Below, piece after piece: positions 18,246 to 28,290 of a DNA stretch of 64,000 bases; position 1 is the stretch's first letter; each line of letters starts with the position of its first letter. Origin of the DNA: Planctomycetota bacterium (GTDB lineage Bacteria; Planctomycetota; PLA2; JAEUHO01); assembly GCA_029259775.1 (NCBI GenBank), contig JAJDEN010000016.1, forward strand, positions 1-64,000, read 5' to 3'. The position numbers and the translations under genes were made by a program. The notes below the pieces were generated by a model. The model did no database searches and was not told the DNA's origin. It was given only the letters and a program-made list of their open reading frames with translations.

Positions 18246-19464
18246 ACTTGTTTCGCAGGTGCTCGGCGGCGCGGCGGGCGAACTCCCGCACGCGAGAGTC
18301 CACGAGTTCGTTGTCGGCGAAACGATCGAGCTGGGGCACGACGCTCGCATCGCCGAACTTGGCGATGATCCGCAGCGCCTCCGTGTGCGACTTCGGGTTG
18401 AGGAACTTGTCCAGGTGGTCTGCGTAGCGCTTCGCGACGTAGGGTTTCTGCGCGTCCGGGATCCCTCGCTGCAGGCCCTGGTGGGCGTGCGCGCGGATCT
18501 GGTGGTCCTCGTCGCTGAGATGTGTGAACAACGCGTCGACCACCCGGCGGGACTTGTCCTTCAGCTGGCTGAGCCCGTGCTGGACGGCGTCGCGGCGGTC
18601 CTTCGGCGTGCTCGCGAGATCGATCAGCGCCCGCTCGGCGCTCGCGGAGAGCGTCGCGCCCTGCAGACCCCGGACGGTGCCCCTGCGGACGTTGTCGTGC
18701 TTGTCGCCCAGGAGGCGCGCCAGGGTCTCCCCCGCTTGGCCTTCGAAGCGACCGCCCGTGTACAGGCCCAACACGCGCGCCGCGTGCATGCGCACGATCG
18801 GGTGATCGTCATCGGCGCCGGCCAATGCGAAGCGCGCGTCGCCTTCCTGCGCGCCCGTCGAGTGCAGCGCGTAGAGGGCGGCGCGCCGGACGCCGGGACT
18901 GTCCGACGTGATGAGGTCGAGTACCGTGGCGCGAAACACACCCTTGTCGACCTCCACGCCGCGCATGGAGTGGAGCGCGCTCAGCGAGTACTCGACCAGC
19001 ATCGTGTTGCTGCTCCCGAGCGCGGCCGTGAGCTCGTTGAGCCCCTCCTGGCGCACCGCGGGGTCCTTGACCTGCATCACCTTGGCGAGGATCGCCTTCA
19101 CCTCGGCGAGCGCCTCCTCCTGGATCTTCTTCTGCGCCGCCTTGCGCTCGGCTTCGGCGGCCTTGCCCGCGTCGTCCTGCGGCTCGGGCGCCGCGGCCGC
19201 GTCGGGCGCTTCACCGCCCATGGCCTCATGCGTCGGGGGCGGGCCCGTCCCGGTGAGCCCCGGGCCGTGCGTCTCCGGTACCGCCGAGGGGCCTGGCACC
19301 GTGCGCAGTTCCACGACTTCGGCACGCAACTCATCGATCACGCGCTCGTTCTCGAGGCCGGCATCAGCCTGGGTTGCGGCGTCGTCGCCGCCGAGCCAGA
19401 GTGCAAGCCACGCGGCATTGCTGCCTAGGAGCAACAAGATCGCGATCCAAGCGGTGCGGGTCAT
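18244..19464 (-). CDS. Membrane-anchored HEAT-repeat protein
   Basis: The track ORF begins at 20253. The real start is ATG 19464 (MTRTAWIAILLLLGSNAAWLALWLGG), which opens with a clear signal-anchor helix; the product is 406 residues. A Pro/Ala-rich linker with a charged coiled segment follows (AAEAERKAAQKKIQEEALAEVKAILAKV, about 100-127). Successive alpha-helical HEAT units then run to the end: VRRAALYALHSTGA, IVRMHAARVLGLY, NVRRGTVRGLQGA, DHQIRAHAHQGLQR and ALRIIAKFGDASVVPQLDRFAD. This is a protein-protein scaffold exposed outside the membrane; no enzyme motif is seen. It diverges from the Cna-B-like gene at 19528 across 63 nt. Confidence 0.8.
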   Translation of the reverse strand: MTRTAWIAILLLLGSNAAWLALWLGGDDAATQADAGLENERVIDELRAEVVELRTVPGPSAVPETHGPGLTGTGPPPTHEAMGGEAPDAAAAPEPQDDAGKAAEAERKAAQKKIQEEALAEVKAILAKVMQVKDPAVRQEGLNELTAALGSSNTMLVEYSLSALHSMRGVEVDKGVFRATVLDLITSDSPGVRRAALYALHSTGAQEGDARFALAGADDDHPIVRMHAARVLGLYTGGRFEGQAGETLARLLGDKHDNVRRGTVRGLQGATLSASAERALIDLASTPKDRRDAVQHGLSQLKDKSRRVVDALFTHLSDEDHQIRAHAHQGLQRGIPDAQKPYVAKRYADHLDKFLNPKSHTEALRIIAKFGDASVVPQLDRFADNELVDSRVREFARRAAEHLRNK

Positions 19465-19527
19465 GGCGCCTCCACCGTCAGCATACGTCCGCGCGCGCGA
19501 GAGCCGCCAGGGCGTAGACTGCGCTGC

Positions 19528-21354
19528 ATGAAGCGCAAGGCACAGTCCGCGGCTCTCCTGCTCGTGGGGTTGCTCGTAGCCTTCCTGCTCTTCTGGGACC
19601 CGCTCGACGACCGGCCGGACACGACGCCGAGCGACGATTCTGCGCCCGCCCCCAAGAACGCGCCGCCCCCGCTGCTGGGGAGCGAGGCTGCCGCCGAGCC
19701 TACGAAGAAGGCGGCCGAAGAGACGCAGCCGCCGCCGACGCCCAGTGAACCGGAGCCCGGTGAAGTGAACAAGGGCACGGTCGTCCGCGTGACCGGGGCG
19801 GAGGGTGAGGTCGTGACCCAGGCGTTCGTGCGCCTCGTGCGCGACGCCGATGGGCAACCAGGCAATGGCCGAGCCAACATCATCAGCGAGCACCGCGCGA
19901 CGCTGCCCTTGAGCGTCCCCCGGCTGGACGCAACGACATGGATCGAGGTCATCAGGCCGCGCGACGCGCAAGGCAAGGACCTGCCTCTCGCCTCGGGCTG
20001 GGGGGGGCCGTTCGACGCTGGCGAGTCGGCCGTCGTCGTGGTGCTCCCGTCGGGCCGCGTGTTGGCCGGACGCGTGATCGACGCGGGCGGCCATCCCCTC
20101 GCGAACGCACGCGTCGAGGCGTACTTCGACGCCGACGAGGGACGCCGGCGCGTCCTGCACGGCCACGCGGTAAGTGCAGCCGACGGCACGTTCCGCATCG
20201 GGCGCCTGCGCCGGGGCACGTACCACCTCGAGGTCTGGCCGCGTGGACCCCACGGCGCGCCCCCTCCCGTCGCCGCGGAGGCAGGCACCGAGGACCTGGA
20301 GCTACGCACGCTGCCGGGCTTCGCGGCCCGCCTGATTGTCGTGGACGGCGCGGGTGCGCCCGTACCGAAGGCGCGGCTCGCGATCTCGACGTCGGTGAGC
20401 CGGGGCAAGGGCTTCTCCACATCGTTCAACCTCTCCGAGGGCATGACCGACGACGCGGGTCTTCTCGTACTCGACGGCCTCGATCCGAAGCGCACGTACG
20501 CGCTGCGCGTCGATCCCCCCTACCAGCGCAAGGACCTCATCGAGATCGACGAGCGTGGCTGGAAGCCGCAGCACCAGACGTTCACGCTGCGCCGGGGCGT
20601 CGAGGTGACGGGGCATGCGACCTACCCGGACGGCAAGCCCTTCCCCTTCGCGAGCCTGACCGTGAGCCCCGCAGGCATGGGACTCGTATCCGTGAATGGT
20701 TCGAGCCGCAAGGACGGCACCTTCGTCATCAAGGGCGTACCGGAGGGCAACATCCAGATCCGCGCGTGGCGCCGCGAGAAGGACGGCATGGAGTGGCTGG
20801 CCACGGGCGTGAAGGCCAAGGCGCCGTCTACGGGTGTCCGCATCGTCATGCAGGCGGACCCGGTCGGCACGTTCACGGTGCGCTTCGGCGCACCGGGCGG
20901 ACCCGCGGAGGGCGCCATCGTCAGGCTGTCCGAGATCAAGGACGGCAAGGCGGTGCACGGGAGCACAGGTAGCGTGCGCAGGGGTGTGGCTACGCTGCGA
21001 CGCGTACGCATGAAGCGCACCTACGTGCTATACGCCTGCTCGCGCGACAAGGGTCTCTGCGCCCTGGTGCGGGACATCCTCCCGGGGAAGGGCGCCATCG
21101 ATCTCGTGCTCGTCGCGGCCCACACGATTCGCGGACGCGTTGACGCGCCCGACGGCGCCACGGACCTCACCGTCTACGCGCGCGGCTTCGGCGTCACCAC
21201 AGGTGAGCAGGTCGGCCCGGGGGGCGACTTCGTACTGAATGGCCTACCGCGAGGAACGTACACGGTCGGCGCGATCGCGAAGCTAGGCGGACGGTCCCTG
21301 CACAAGGCGGTCGAAGCGAAGACGGGCGACTCGATCGACATCACGCTGGAGTAG
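19528..21354 (+). CDS. Membrane-anchored protein with carboxypeptidase-regulatory (Cna-B-like) repeats
   Basis: 608 residues. It starts MKRKAQSAALLLVGLLVAFLLFWDPL, a short basic N-terminus with one membrane helix, then a Pro/Ala-rich linker. Repeats fit the carboxypeptidase regulatory pattern: LAGRVIDAGGHPLANARVEAYFD, DGTFRIGRLRRGTYHLEV, VTGHATYPDGKPFPFASLTVS, KDGTFVIKGVPEGNIQIRAW and GDFVLNGLPRGTYTVGAIA. Architecture and linker composition match the 810-residue protein at 13283, so they are likely paralogues. No catalytic residues are seen. Surface or periplasmic structural roles are inferred from the anchor and beta repeats. Confidence 0.8.
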   Translation: MKRKAQSAALLLVGLLVAFLLFWDPLDDRPDTTPSDDSAPAPKNAPPPLLGSEAAAEPTKKAAEETQPPPTPSEPEPGEVNKGTVVRVTGAEGEVVTQAFVRLVRDADGQPGNGRANIISEHRATLPLSVPRLDATTWIEVIRPRDAQGKDLPLASGWGGPFDAGESAVVVVLPSGRVLAGRVIDAGGHPLANARVEAYFDADEGRRRVLHGHAVSAADGTFRIGRLRRGTYHLEVWPRGPHGAPPPVAAEAGTEDLELRTLPGFAARLIVVDGAGAPVPKARLAISTSVSRGKGFSTSFNLSEGMTDDAGLLVLDGLDPKRTYALRVDPPYQRKDLIEIDERGWKPQHQTFTLRRGVEVTGHATYPDGKPFPFASLTVSPAGMGLVSVNGSSRKDGTFVIKGVPEGNIQIRAWRREKDGMEWLATGVKAKAPSTGVRIVMQADPVGTFTVRFGAPGGPAEGAIVRLSEIKDGKAVHGSTGSVRRGVATLRRVRMKRTYVLYACSRDKGLCALVRDILPGKGAIDLVLVAAHTIRGRVDAPDGATDLTVYARGFGVTTGEQVGPGGDFVLNGLPRGTYTVGAIAKLGGRSLHKAVEAKTGDSIDITLE

Positions 21355-21380
21355 GCCTGCAGGAATCGGACCTGTGCGCG

Positions 21381-21641
21381 CTACGCAAGGTGCCGGTCGT
21401 GGATGAGGACGTCCGGACAGATGTCTGCACCGCCTGGCCACACGAGGGATCCGAACTCCGTATCGACCGCAACCTGGGCGAAGAGCGCGTCGTCCGCGCG
21501 GACGCCGTCGAAAGCCTGGCCCTGCAGAAGCGGCGCGAGATCCAACTCCCTGGTCTCGCCGGTCGTCAAGGTGATCTCGACGAGCCGCTCCCCCAGCACA
21601 CGTACGGCAGTGATGCGCACCATTTGGGACATGGCATCCAT
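21381..21641 (-). CDS. DUF2442 family protein (toxin-antitoxin-like pair with DUF4160)
   Basis: 86 residues from ATG 21641 (MDAMSQMVRITAV), with GGAG just upstream; an inner ATG at 21632 is possible. VRVLGERLVEITLTTGETRELDLAPLLQGQAF, LFAQVAVDTEFGSLVWPGGADICPDVL is the DUF2442 pattern. The upstream DUF4160 gene stops 2 nt before this start, and the two families commonly sit together as a two-gene module of suspected toxin-antitoxin type. Which partner is which, and whether it acts that way, is not shown by sequence. Confidence 0.82.
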   Translation of the reverse strand: MDAMSQMVRITAVRVLGERLVEITLTTGETRELDLAPLLQGQAFDGVRADDALFAQVAVDTEFGSLVWPGGADICPDVLIHDRHLA

Positions 21642-21642
21642 C

Positions 21643-21903
21643 CTACTCCAGGGGTGCAATCGGCTGTAAGGGCAGCCCTGCGCGAGCGAGCTTCCAGTCG
21701 TGTCGGAGAGCCTGACGATGGAGGGCCGCCCACTCGACGACCATCCGCCGCGCCCGTGGCGGCAAGCGACCCTCGATGACAGCGAGGCTCTCAATCGAGA
21801 TGACGGCTTCATGTTCGGCGTACCGCGCATGGAAGTGCGGAGGCGCGTGGTCACCGAAGTACATGCGGATCGCGATGCCGAAGAAGCGACTGATGACCGG
21901 CAC
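21643..21903 (-). CDS. DUF4160 family protein (toxin-antitoxin-like pair with DUF2442)
   Basis: The track ORF starts at 21978. I choose GTG 21903, which has an AGG-containing site 6 nt upstream and gives the usual short N-terminus PVISRFFGIAIRMYFGDHAPPHFHARY. HEAVISIESLAVIEGRLPPRARRMVVEWAALHRQALRHDW follows. These are the defining DUF4160 motifs, and the 86-residue length is typical. It is first gene of the pair, followed after 2 nt by DUF2442. Function is experimentally unclear for the family. Confidence 0.85.
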   Translation of the reverse strand: MPVISRFFGIAIRMYFGDHAPPHFHARYAEHEAVISIESLAVIEGRLPPRARRMVVEWAALHRQALRHDWKLARAGLPLQPIAPLE

Positions 21904-22022
21904 GGGGGACCTCCCGTGCGACATCGCGCGGGGGGTACGGTTGGTCACGCAGGACCACGACGCCTCTGCCGTCAGCATGCGTCCGCGCGTGACCGTTGCG
22001 CTCCCCCGCGCGAAGCAAGGGC

Positions 22023-22286
22023 ATGGAACGGCTGCACATCGCGGGTCGCACGATCGGCATCACGTCGTACGCGGCGCGCCGCATGGCGATCCGAGGCATC
22101 ACGAGAGACGACATCAGGAGGGTCATGGCAGATCCGACGAGCGTGGCGCCCTCGCGCGACTCGTCCTTCCGTCTCGTCTACAGCCGATCCGTGGACGGCC
22201 GCCGCCTGTCGGTCGTCATCGAGGGAGTACCGGGAGAATCGTCGTGGGTGGTTGTCACCACCTGGAGAAGAGGGCAGGATGGGTAG
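22023..22286 (+). CDS. DUF4258 family small protein (putative toxin of a DUF4258/DUF2283 pair)
   Basis: 87 residues from ATG 22023 (MERLHIAGRTIGITSYAARRMAIRGITRDDIRRVMADPTSV); the track's earlier ATG adds an unlikely leader. The HA/YAxxRMxxRGIxxDDI helix and the C-terminal RLSVVIEGVPGESSWVVVTTW strand pair fit DUF4258, a RelE/MqsR-like small fold. It overlaps the DUF2283 gene by 8 nt. It lies 119 nt from, and divergent to, the DUF4160/DUF2442 pair. Confidence 0.78.
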   Translation: MERLHIAGRTIGITSYAARRMAIRGITRDDIRRVMADPTSVAPSRDSSFRLVYSRSVDGRRLSVVIEGVPGESSWVVVTTWRRGQDG

Positions 22287-22578
22287 CATCATGGGCACAC
22301 CGATTCGAATCGCCGTTCACAGCTCCGCGCCGCCGCTGGCCATGGAGTTCGCTCCCCGTGGATCCGCCGTGTACCTGCGCCTATCGGACGAGTTGGCGGT
22401 CCGCACGACCGAGATCGAGGACGGTGCCGTCGCGGACTACGATGCCGACGGCGCTCTGGTTGGATTCGAGATCCTGGGGCTGGAAGACCCCGCGTTCTCG
22501 GGCGTGCTGGAGCGCGTCAAGGCGCGATTCTCAGCCGAGGCGCCCGCGCTCGGCTCGGTCGAAGCCGTCCCTGCCTGA
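22279..22578 (+). CDS. DUF2283 family small protein (putative antitoxin partner of DUF4258)
   Basis: 99 residues from ATG 22279, which overlaps the DUF4258 stop; an alternative ATG is at 22291. Core pattern: GSAVYLRLSDELAVRTTEIEDGAVADYDADGALVGFEILGLED, the DUF2283 signature. DUF4258-DUF2283 neighbours are seen widely as suspected toxin-antitoxin modules. A C-terminal alanine-rich tail is extra. Confidence 0.82.
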   Translation: MGSIMGTPIRIAVHSSAPPLAMEFAPRGSAVYLRLSDELAVRTTEIEDGAVADYDADGALVGFEILGLEDPAFSGVLERVKARFSAEAPALGSVEAVPA

Positions 22579-22591
22579 GCGGGGCCGCGTA

Positions 22592-22614
22592 CCGATCAGC
22601 CTCCGATGTAGGAC
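22592..22614. repeat. 23-nt imperfect direct repeat of the moaA 3' end
   Basis: CCGATCAGCCTCCGATGTAGGAC matches 23908-23930 (CCGATCAACCGCCTATGTAGGAC) at 20 of 23 positions. On the minus strand both copies read Ser-Tyr-Ile-Gly-Gly-stop, the MoaA C-terminus. The copies bracket the nucleotidyltransferase pair and the broken FGE gene. Confidence 0.6.
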
Positions 22615-22863
22615 GTGGCGCAAACGCGACACCACGCGGAGTTGGCGCTCGCAGAGCCCAGGCAATGCGTTTTGCGTTTGCCATCATTCCCACACTCGCT
22701 GACAGGAAATCATGGGAAATGCCGGGAAAGGAAATGTGTATCGCTAGGCATTCATGGCGTGCGCGAGAGGCGCGTTCGTTGCGAGCGTCTACTGCAACGC
22801 GAGTGAGTGAATGACCCCTCGGTTCTCCGAATGGCGAGAGTGCGCACGCAATCTCAGATCGCT

Positions 22864-23316
22864 CTACTCGTCCCGCTCTTCTCGCTCCAAATCGTGGATG
22901 TCGGCGAGATCCTTCGGGCGTCCAGCGGCACGCTTGTTCTCGATGAGCGCTCGCCGACCGATGACGGGAACGGTCAGGCCATCGATCTCGACCTCGATGC
23001 GCTCCGCCCAGACTGGCTCGAACGTCAGACCCGAGACGGACGTGAGGAGATCGATCCGGACCGGCGGTACACCAATCTGAATGACGAGGTCCTGCTCGGT
23101 GAAGTCCGCCTCCCGCAAGCCTTCGAGGGGCGCTCCGAAGCGGATCAACGCAGCCCACACGCGGCTGGCGTTCTCCTCGCTCGGGCGTACCCACAGATCC
23201 AGATCCCCGGTAGCACGAGGCGTCCCGTGTGCCGCCAGCGCGTGAGCCCCAACGACGAGGTACTCAGCCCCCGCTTCGGACAACGCGGACAACATGTCTA
23301 CGAAGTCGCGGTTCAC
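22864..23316 (-). CDS. Nucleotidyltransferase-fold protein (DUF6036/MNT-like), putative toxin-antitoxin component
   Basis: 150 residues. EYLVVGAHALAAHGTPRATGDLDLWVRPSEENA (about 18-50) carries the G-[AG]-x7-RxTxDLDL arrangement of the minimal nucleotidyltransferase fold, with metal-binding DLD. The C-terminal RRALIENKRAAGRPKDLADIHDLE is the other family hallmark. Such proteins accompany small partner genes in AbiEii/MNT-like toxin-antitoxin or resistance modules. The partner gene upstream (23264..23479) overlaps its 5' end by 53 nt. Substrate and activity are unknown. Confidence 0.8.
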   Translation of the reverse strand: MNRDFVDMLSALSEAGAEYLVVGAHALAAHGTPRATGDLDLWVRPSEENASRVWAALIRFGAPLEGLREADFTEQDLVIQIGVPPVRIDLLTSVSGLTFEPVWAERIEVEIDGLTVPVIGRRALIENKRAAGRPKDLADIHDLEREERDE

Positions 23317-23479
23317 TGTCAGCCCCCTCTTTGCACTTCGGGTCCATGAACGCCCACGCTTGGAGCGTGAGAGGCCACACCATCATGATGCGCTCGCTCG
23401 GTGTCAATCCTCGAACGTAGGCGTTGTCCTCAGGATCAGCGAGGCGACGGCGCTTGACGGGGTAGAGCGAGCGATCCAT
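23264..23479 (-). CDS. Small partner protein of the nucleotidyltransferase-fold gene
   Basis: 71 residues: MDRSLYPVKRRRLADPEDNAYVRGLTPSERIMMVWPLTLQAWAFMDPKCKEG, then SEPRLRRHVVRVVR. I recognise this compact layout (Y-V-R-G-L-T-P-x-E/S-R...M-V-W-P-L-T...A-W-A-F...RLRRxVVRVV) as recurring just upstream of nucleotidyltransferase-fold genes. No Pfam name comes to mind. Its 3' end overlaps the next gene, indicating co-translation. Confidence 0.7.
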   Translation of the reverse strand: MDRSLYPVKRRRLADPEDNAYVRGLTPSERIMMVWPLTLQAWAFMDPKCKEGADSEPRLRRHVVRVVRSGG

Positions 23480-23519
23480 CCCGCCATTGTACCGGCTGCT
23501 CGTGCGCAGGCTTCCCAGG

Positions 23520-23860
23520 ACCCGCCACGCGCCGCCATCTCACGCTCCTCCTCGGTCGGGAGGCGCCACTCCTTGCCGGTTGTCTTCGTCTTCCAGGCGC
23601 AAGAGGCCACGGCGTCGTGCCAAATGACGCCCCTCACGGGAATCCTCTCCTCGAAGCCCTCGCCGTTCTCCTGAAGGCACCAGTCGCGGATGTCGCCCTC
23701 CACGATCACGGGATCGGCGCGATAGACACCGTCCTCGCCACGATGCTCTGCCGTCCCGGGTCATGCGCCATGGAGTGCCTCCTGCTCCGGAGTCAACCGG
23801 GAGGACGCGCCTGGCGCAAGCATCCTCGTCTTCCCGCGAGCCACCCATGCGATGCATCGC
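23520..23860 (-). pseudogene. Fragment of an FGE-sulfatase domain gene
   Basis: Minus-strand reading gives LTPEQEALHGA, a stop, then GEDGVYRADPVIVEGDIRDWCLQENGEGFEERIPVRGVIWHDAVASCAWKTKTTGKEWRLPTEEEREMAARGG. That is the central part of an FGE-sulfatase domain (compare RLPTEAEWEFACRAG in the intact gene at 15712). Homology ends abruptly after AARGG, and the 5' part carries an in-frame TGA. Both ends are lost, so this is a relic, perhaps truncated when the nucleotidyltransferase pair arrived. The track ORFs 23404..23709 and 23540..23857 cover it in mixed frames. Confidence 0.7.
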
Positions 23861-23911
23861 TACCCAGGGAGAGAAGGCCTCAAACCCCTGTTTTCTGGGG
23901 CCGCAGGCCGA

Positions 23912-24925
23912 TCAACCGCCTATGTAGGACATCTCTACCTTGGGCAGGTCGCGCGTGCCATCGGTGCGGAGCTCGGAGTAGGCGTCGTCACGCGCGGCCC
24001 AGATGCGAGCGAGTTCCTGGCCCAGGCGCTCCTCGCTCGCGTCCTCGTCGCGAATCAACGACTTGAGGTCGTGTCCCTGCGTGGCGAAGAGGCAGGTGTA
24101 GAGCTTGCCGTCCGCTGACAAGCGCGCGCGGTGGCATGTCGAGCAGAACGGCTTGGTCACGGACGAGATGAACCCGACCTCGCCCTGCCCATCGGCGTAG
24201 CGGAAGCGACGCGCGACCTCGCCCTCGTAGTTGGGTTCGATGGGTACGAGCGGCAGCTCGGCGGCGATTCGTTGGAACGTCTCGCCCGAAGGCACGACGT
24301 CTTCGAGACGCCAGCCGTTCTTCGTGCCGACGTCCATGTACTCGATGAAACGGAGGATGACCGGCTTGTCCCGGAAGTAGCGCGCGAGGTCCACGACGTC
24401 ACCGTCGTTCGCGCCGCGCTTCACGACGGTGTTCACCTTCACGGGCGTGAGGCCGGCCTCGATCGCCGCGTCGATACCCGACAGCACCTTCTCGACGGCG
24501 AAGTCGACGTCGTTCATGGCGCGGAAGGTCGCGTCGTCCAGCGAGTCGAGGCTCACCGTGATGCGGTCAAGTCCCGCCTCGGCCAGCATCTTCGCCTTGC
24601 GAGCGAGCAGCGAGCCGTTGGTCGTCATGGCGACGTCGTCGATGCCGGGGATCGCCTTGAGCCCCTTGATGAGCCAGTCGATGTCCTTGCGCAGCAGCGG
24701 CTCACCGCCGGTCAGGCGGAGCTTGCGCACGCCCAGCGGTACGGCGGCTTGCACGATGCTTCCGATCTCACCGAAGTGCAGCAGCTCCTTGCGGTCCATG
24801 AAGACGAAGTCGCTGCCGAAGGCTTCCTTGGGCATGCAGTAGGCACAGCGAAAGTTGCAGCGGTCCGTCACCGAGATCCTCAGATCCCTAAGCGGCCGCG
24901 CGCGCGTGTCTCGTGCTTCACCCAC
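23912..24925 (-). CDS. moaA: GTP 3',8-cyclase MoaA (molybdenum cofactor biosynthesis)
   Basis: The track ORF (468 residues) is extended by antisense sequence. I place the start at GTG 24925 (VGEARDTRARPLRDLRISVTDRCNFRCAYCMP), giving 337 residues as expected. It is a radical-SAM protein. The first 4Fe-4S cluster is bound by CNFRCAYC, and LRLTGGEPLLRKDI binds SAM. The second C-terminal cluster is carried by FCSTCHRARLSADGKLYTCLF. The MSYIGG tail keeps the Gly-Gly end needed for activity in the family. It converts GTP to 3',8-cyclo-GTP, the first molybdopterin step. No other moa genes are nearby. No strong ribosome-binding site precedes the GTG. Confidence 0.93.
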   Translation of the reverse strand: MGEARDTRARPLRDLRISVTDRCNFRCAYCMPKEAFGSDFVFMDRKELLHFGEIGSIVQAAVPLGVRKLRLTGGEPLLRKDIDWLIKGLKAIPGIDDVAMTTNGSLLARKAKMLAEAGLDRITVSLDSLDDATFRAMNDVDFAVEKVLSGIDAAIEAGLTPVKVNTVVKRGANDGDVVDLARYFRDKPVILRFIEYMDVGTKNGWRLEDVVPSGETFQRIAAELPLVPIEPNYEGEVARRFRYADGQGEVGFISSVTKPFCSTCHRARLSADGKLYTCLFATQGHDLKSLIRDEDASEERLGQELARIWAARDDAYSELRTDGTRDLPKVEMSYIGG

Positions 24926-24951
24926 GCCAAAGAGGATACGCTCGACCCCTG

Positions 24952-27027
<2,076 letters not shown>

Positions 27028-27282
27028 GCGCGCATCGTAGCCGGGCGGCGCGGGGCGACCCGACAGGCACCTCCACCATCGAACGGCGTCACCAATCGGC
27101 ATGATCACTTGTAGGGGGAGCGGTCGCGGCGCGGGCCGAAGGCCTGCGGCGCCTGACCGCGGGGGGACTCCTCCCCCCGGCAGACGTCTAGTCAGGCACG
27201 GACGCGCGCAGCGCGGATCTGCACGCAGCGCGAAGCGCGCAGTGCATGCGCGAGGAGCGCAGCGACGATGCGTGGTGCCGGT

Positions 27283-27303
27283 CTGGGTGCCACGGGCACC
27301 CAG
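27283..27303 (-). terminator. Hairpin downstream of the phosphatase-cytochrome gene
   Basis: CTGGGTGCC-ACG-GGCACCCAG, a perfect 9-bp stem with a 3-nt loop, lies 3 nt beyond the stop codon of the minus-strand gene at 27307. No T run follows. The rest of 27028-27282 shows no coding signal, only GC-rich short palindromes (for example GGGGGGACTCCTCCCCCC near 27161). Confidence 0.6.
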
Positions 27304-27306
27304 AGA

Positions 27307-28290
27307 CTAGTTTCGATAATCTCGGTGGCAGGAAGCGCAGCTGTTCGTGATGATCGCGAACTGCTTGTTGGCGCCCTCGACGTCCTTCGCGCGAAGCGCC
27401 TTCTCGAGCGCGATGCCCGCGTCCTCGGAGACCTTCAGGTACTTGAGGAAGATGTCGCCCTTGCCCTGCGCCTCGGTGTCGTTGCGCGCCATCTCACGAT
27501 TGAGCTCCCACAGCATGCGGGCCTCGTGCGGCGCACTGATGTCGGGATGAGCCGCCATCGGCTTCCACGCGTTCTTCTGCGACAGCTTGAGCGCTTCCCA
27601 GCGCTCGTTGACGTGGACCATGCCCGCGCGCAGCCCCTTGGGCAGGACCTTGTTCGGAAGCTCCGTGACCGCAGCAAGGTCTTCCTCCGACACGCCGCGG
27701 AACGCCCGAACGTCGCGCCAGAGGCCCGTGTAGTTCTTGCTCGTGCCCGAGCGCTCGAGGCCCTTGATGGCGGTGGCGTTCGAGATCTTGTCCTCGCTGA
27801 TGCGACAGATCATCGCGGCCGCCGGACCACGGTGCTTGCCGTGGTGGCAATGCACGAAGATCGGATGCTCGCTGATGCGCGCGGCCTTCACGATCCTGGC
27901 GGCGAGCGGCTTGTTGATGCCGTCGTAGCCAATCGGCACGTGCACGTAGCGCAGGCCGTGCTTCCGTGCGCCCTCGATGTCCGGCACCGAGCCGTCGACG
28001 CTGAGGATCGTCCGGTAGCCCAGCGCCTTGAGGTTCTGGAAGGCGATGTCGCCCTCGGGCTGAGCACCCTGGCCGACGTTGTCGGACCAGGCGATGTAGC
28101 GATCCAGACCCGCCGGCTGGCCGTCCTGGTCGTAGATGACCCCACCGGGCTGCCCGGCCTCGCCGACCTGCCCCGCGTCTCCCTGGGTCGACCGATCGGC
28201 CGAGCGAACCGGGCTGCAGGCCGCCAGCCCGATGACCAGCAGCGCCATCACGGCGAAGGCGAACAGGCTGATGATCGTGCGGTCGCGCAT
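27307..28290 (-). CDS. Lipoprotein with tyrosine/dual-specificity phosphatase-like domain and C-terminal cytochrome c motif
   Basis: 327 residues. The N-terminus MRDRTIISLFAFAVMALLVIGLAAC gives a lipobox with Cys at about 25. A phosphatase-like domain follows: IAFQNLKALGYRTILSVDGSVPDIEGARKHGLRYVHVPIGYDGI, then PIFVHCHHGKHRGPAAAM, a CxxxxxR P-loop of the cysteine-phosphatase fold (HCHHGKHRG, about 146-154). The C-terminal half is helical (cytochrome c'-like spacing) and ends IITNSCASCHRDYRN, a CxxCH haem c site at the very C-terminus. One protein thus joins a phosphatase-like pocket with a probable c-type haem on the outer face of a membrane. Substrate unknown. Confidence 0.85.
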   Translation of the reverse strand: MRDRTIISLFAFAVMALLVIGLAACSPVRSADRSTQGDAGQVGEAGQPGGVIYDQDGQPAGLDRYIAWSDNVGQGAQPEGDIAFQNLKALGYRTILSVDGSVPDIEGARKHGLRYVHVPIGYDGINKPLAARIVKAARISEHPIFVHCHHGKHRGPAAAMICRISEDKISNATAIKGLERSGTSKNYTGLWRDVRAFRGVSEEDLAAVTELPNKVLPKGLRAGMVHVNERWEALKLSQKNAWKPMAAHPDISAPHEARMLWELNREMARNDTEAQGKGDIFLKYLKVSEDAGIALEKALRAKDVEGANKQFAIITNSCASCHRDYRN

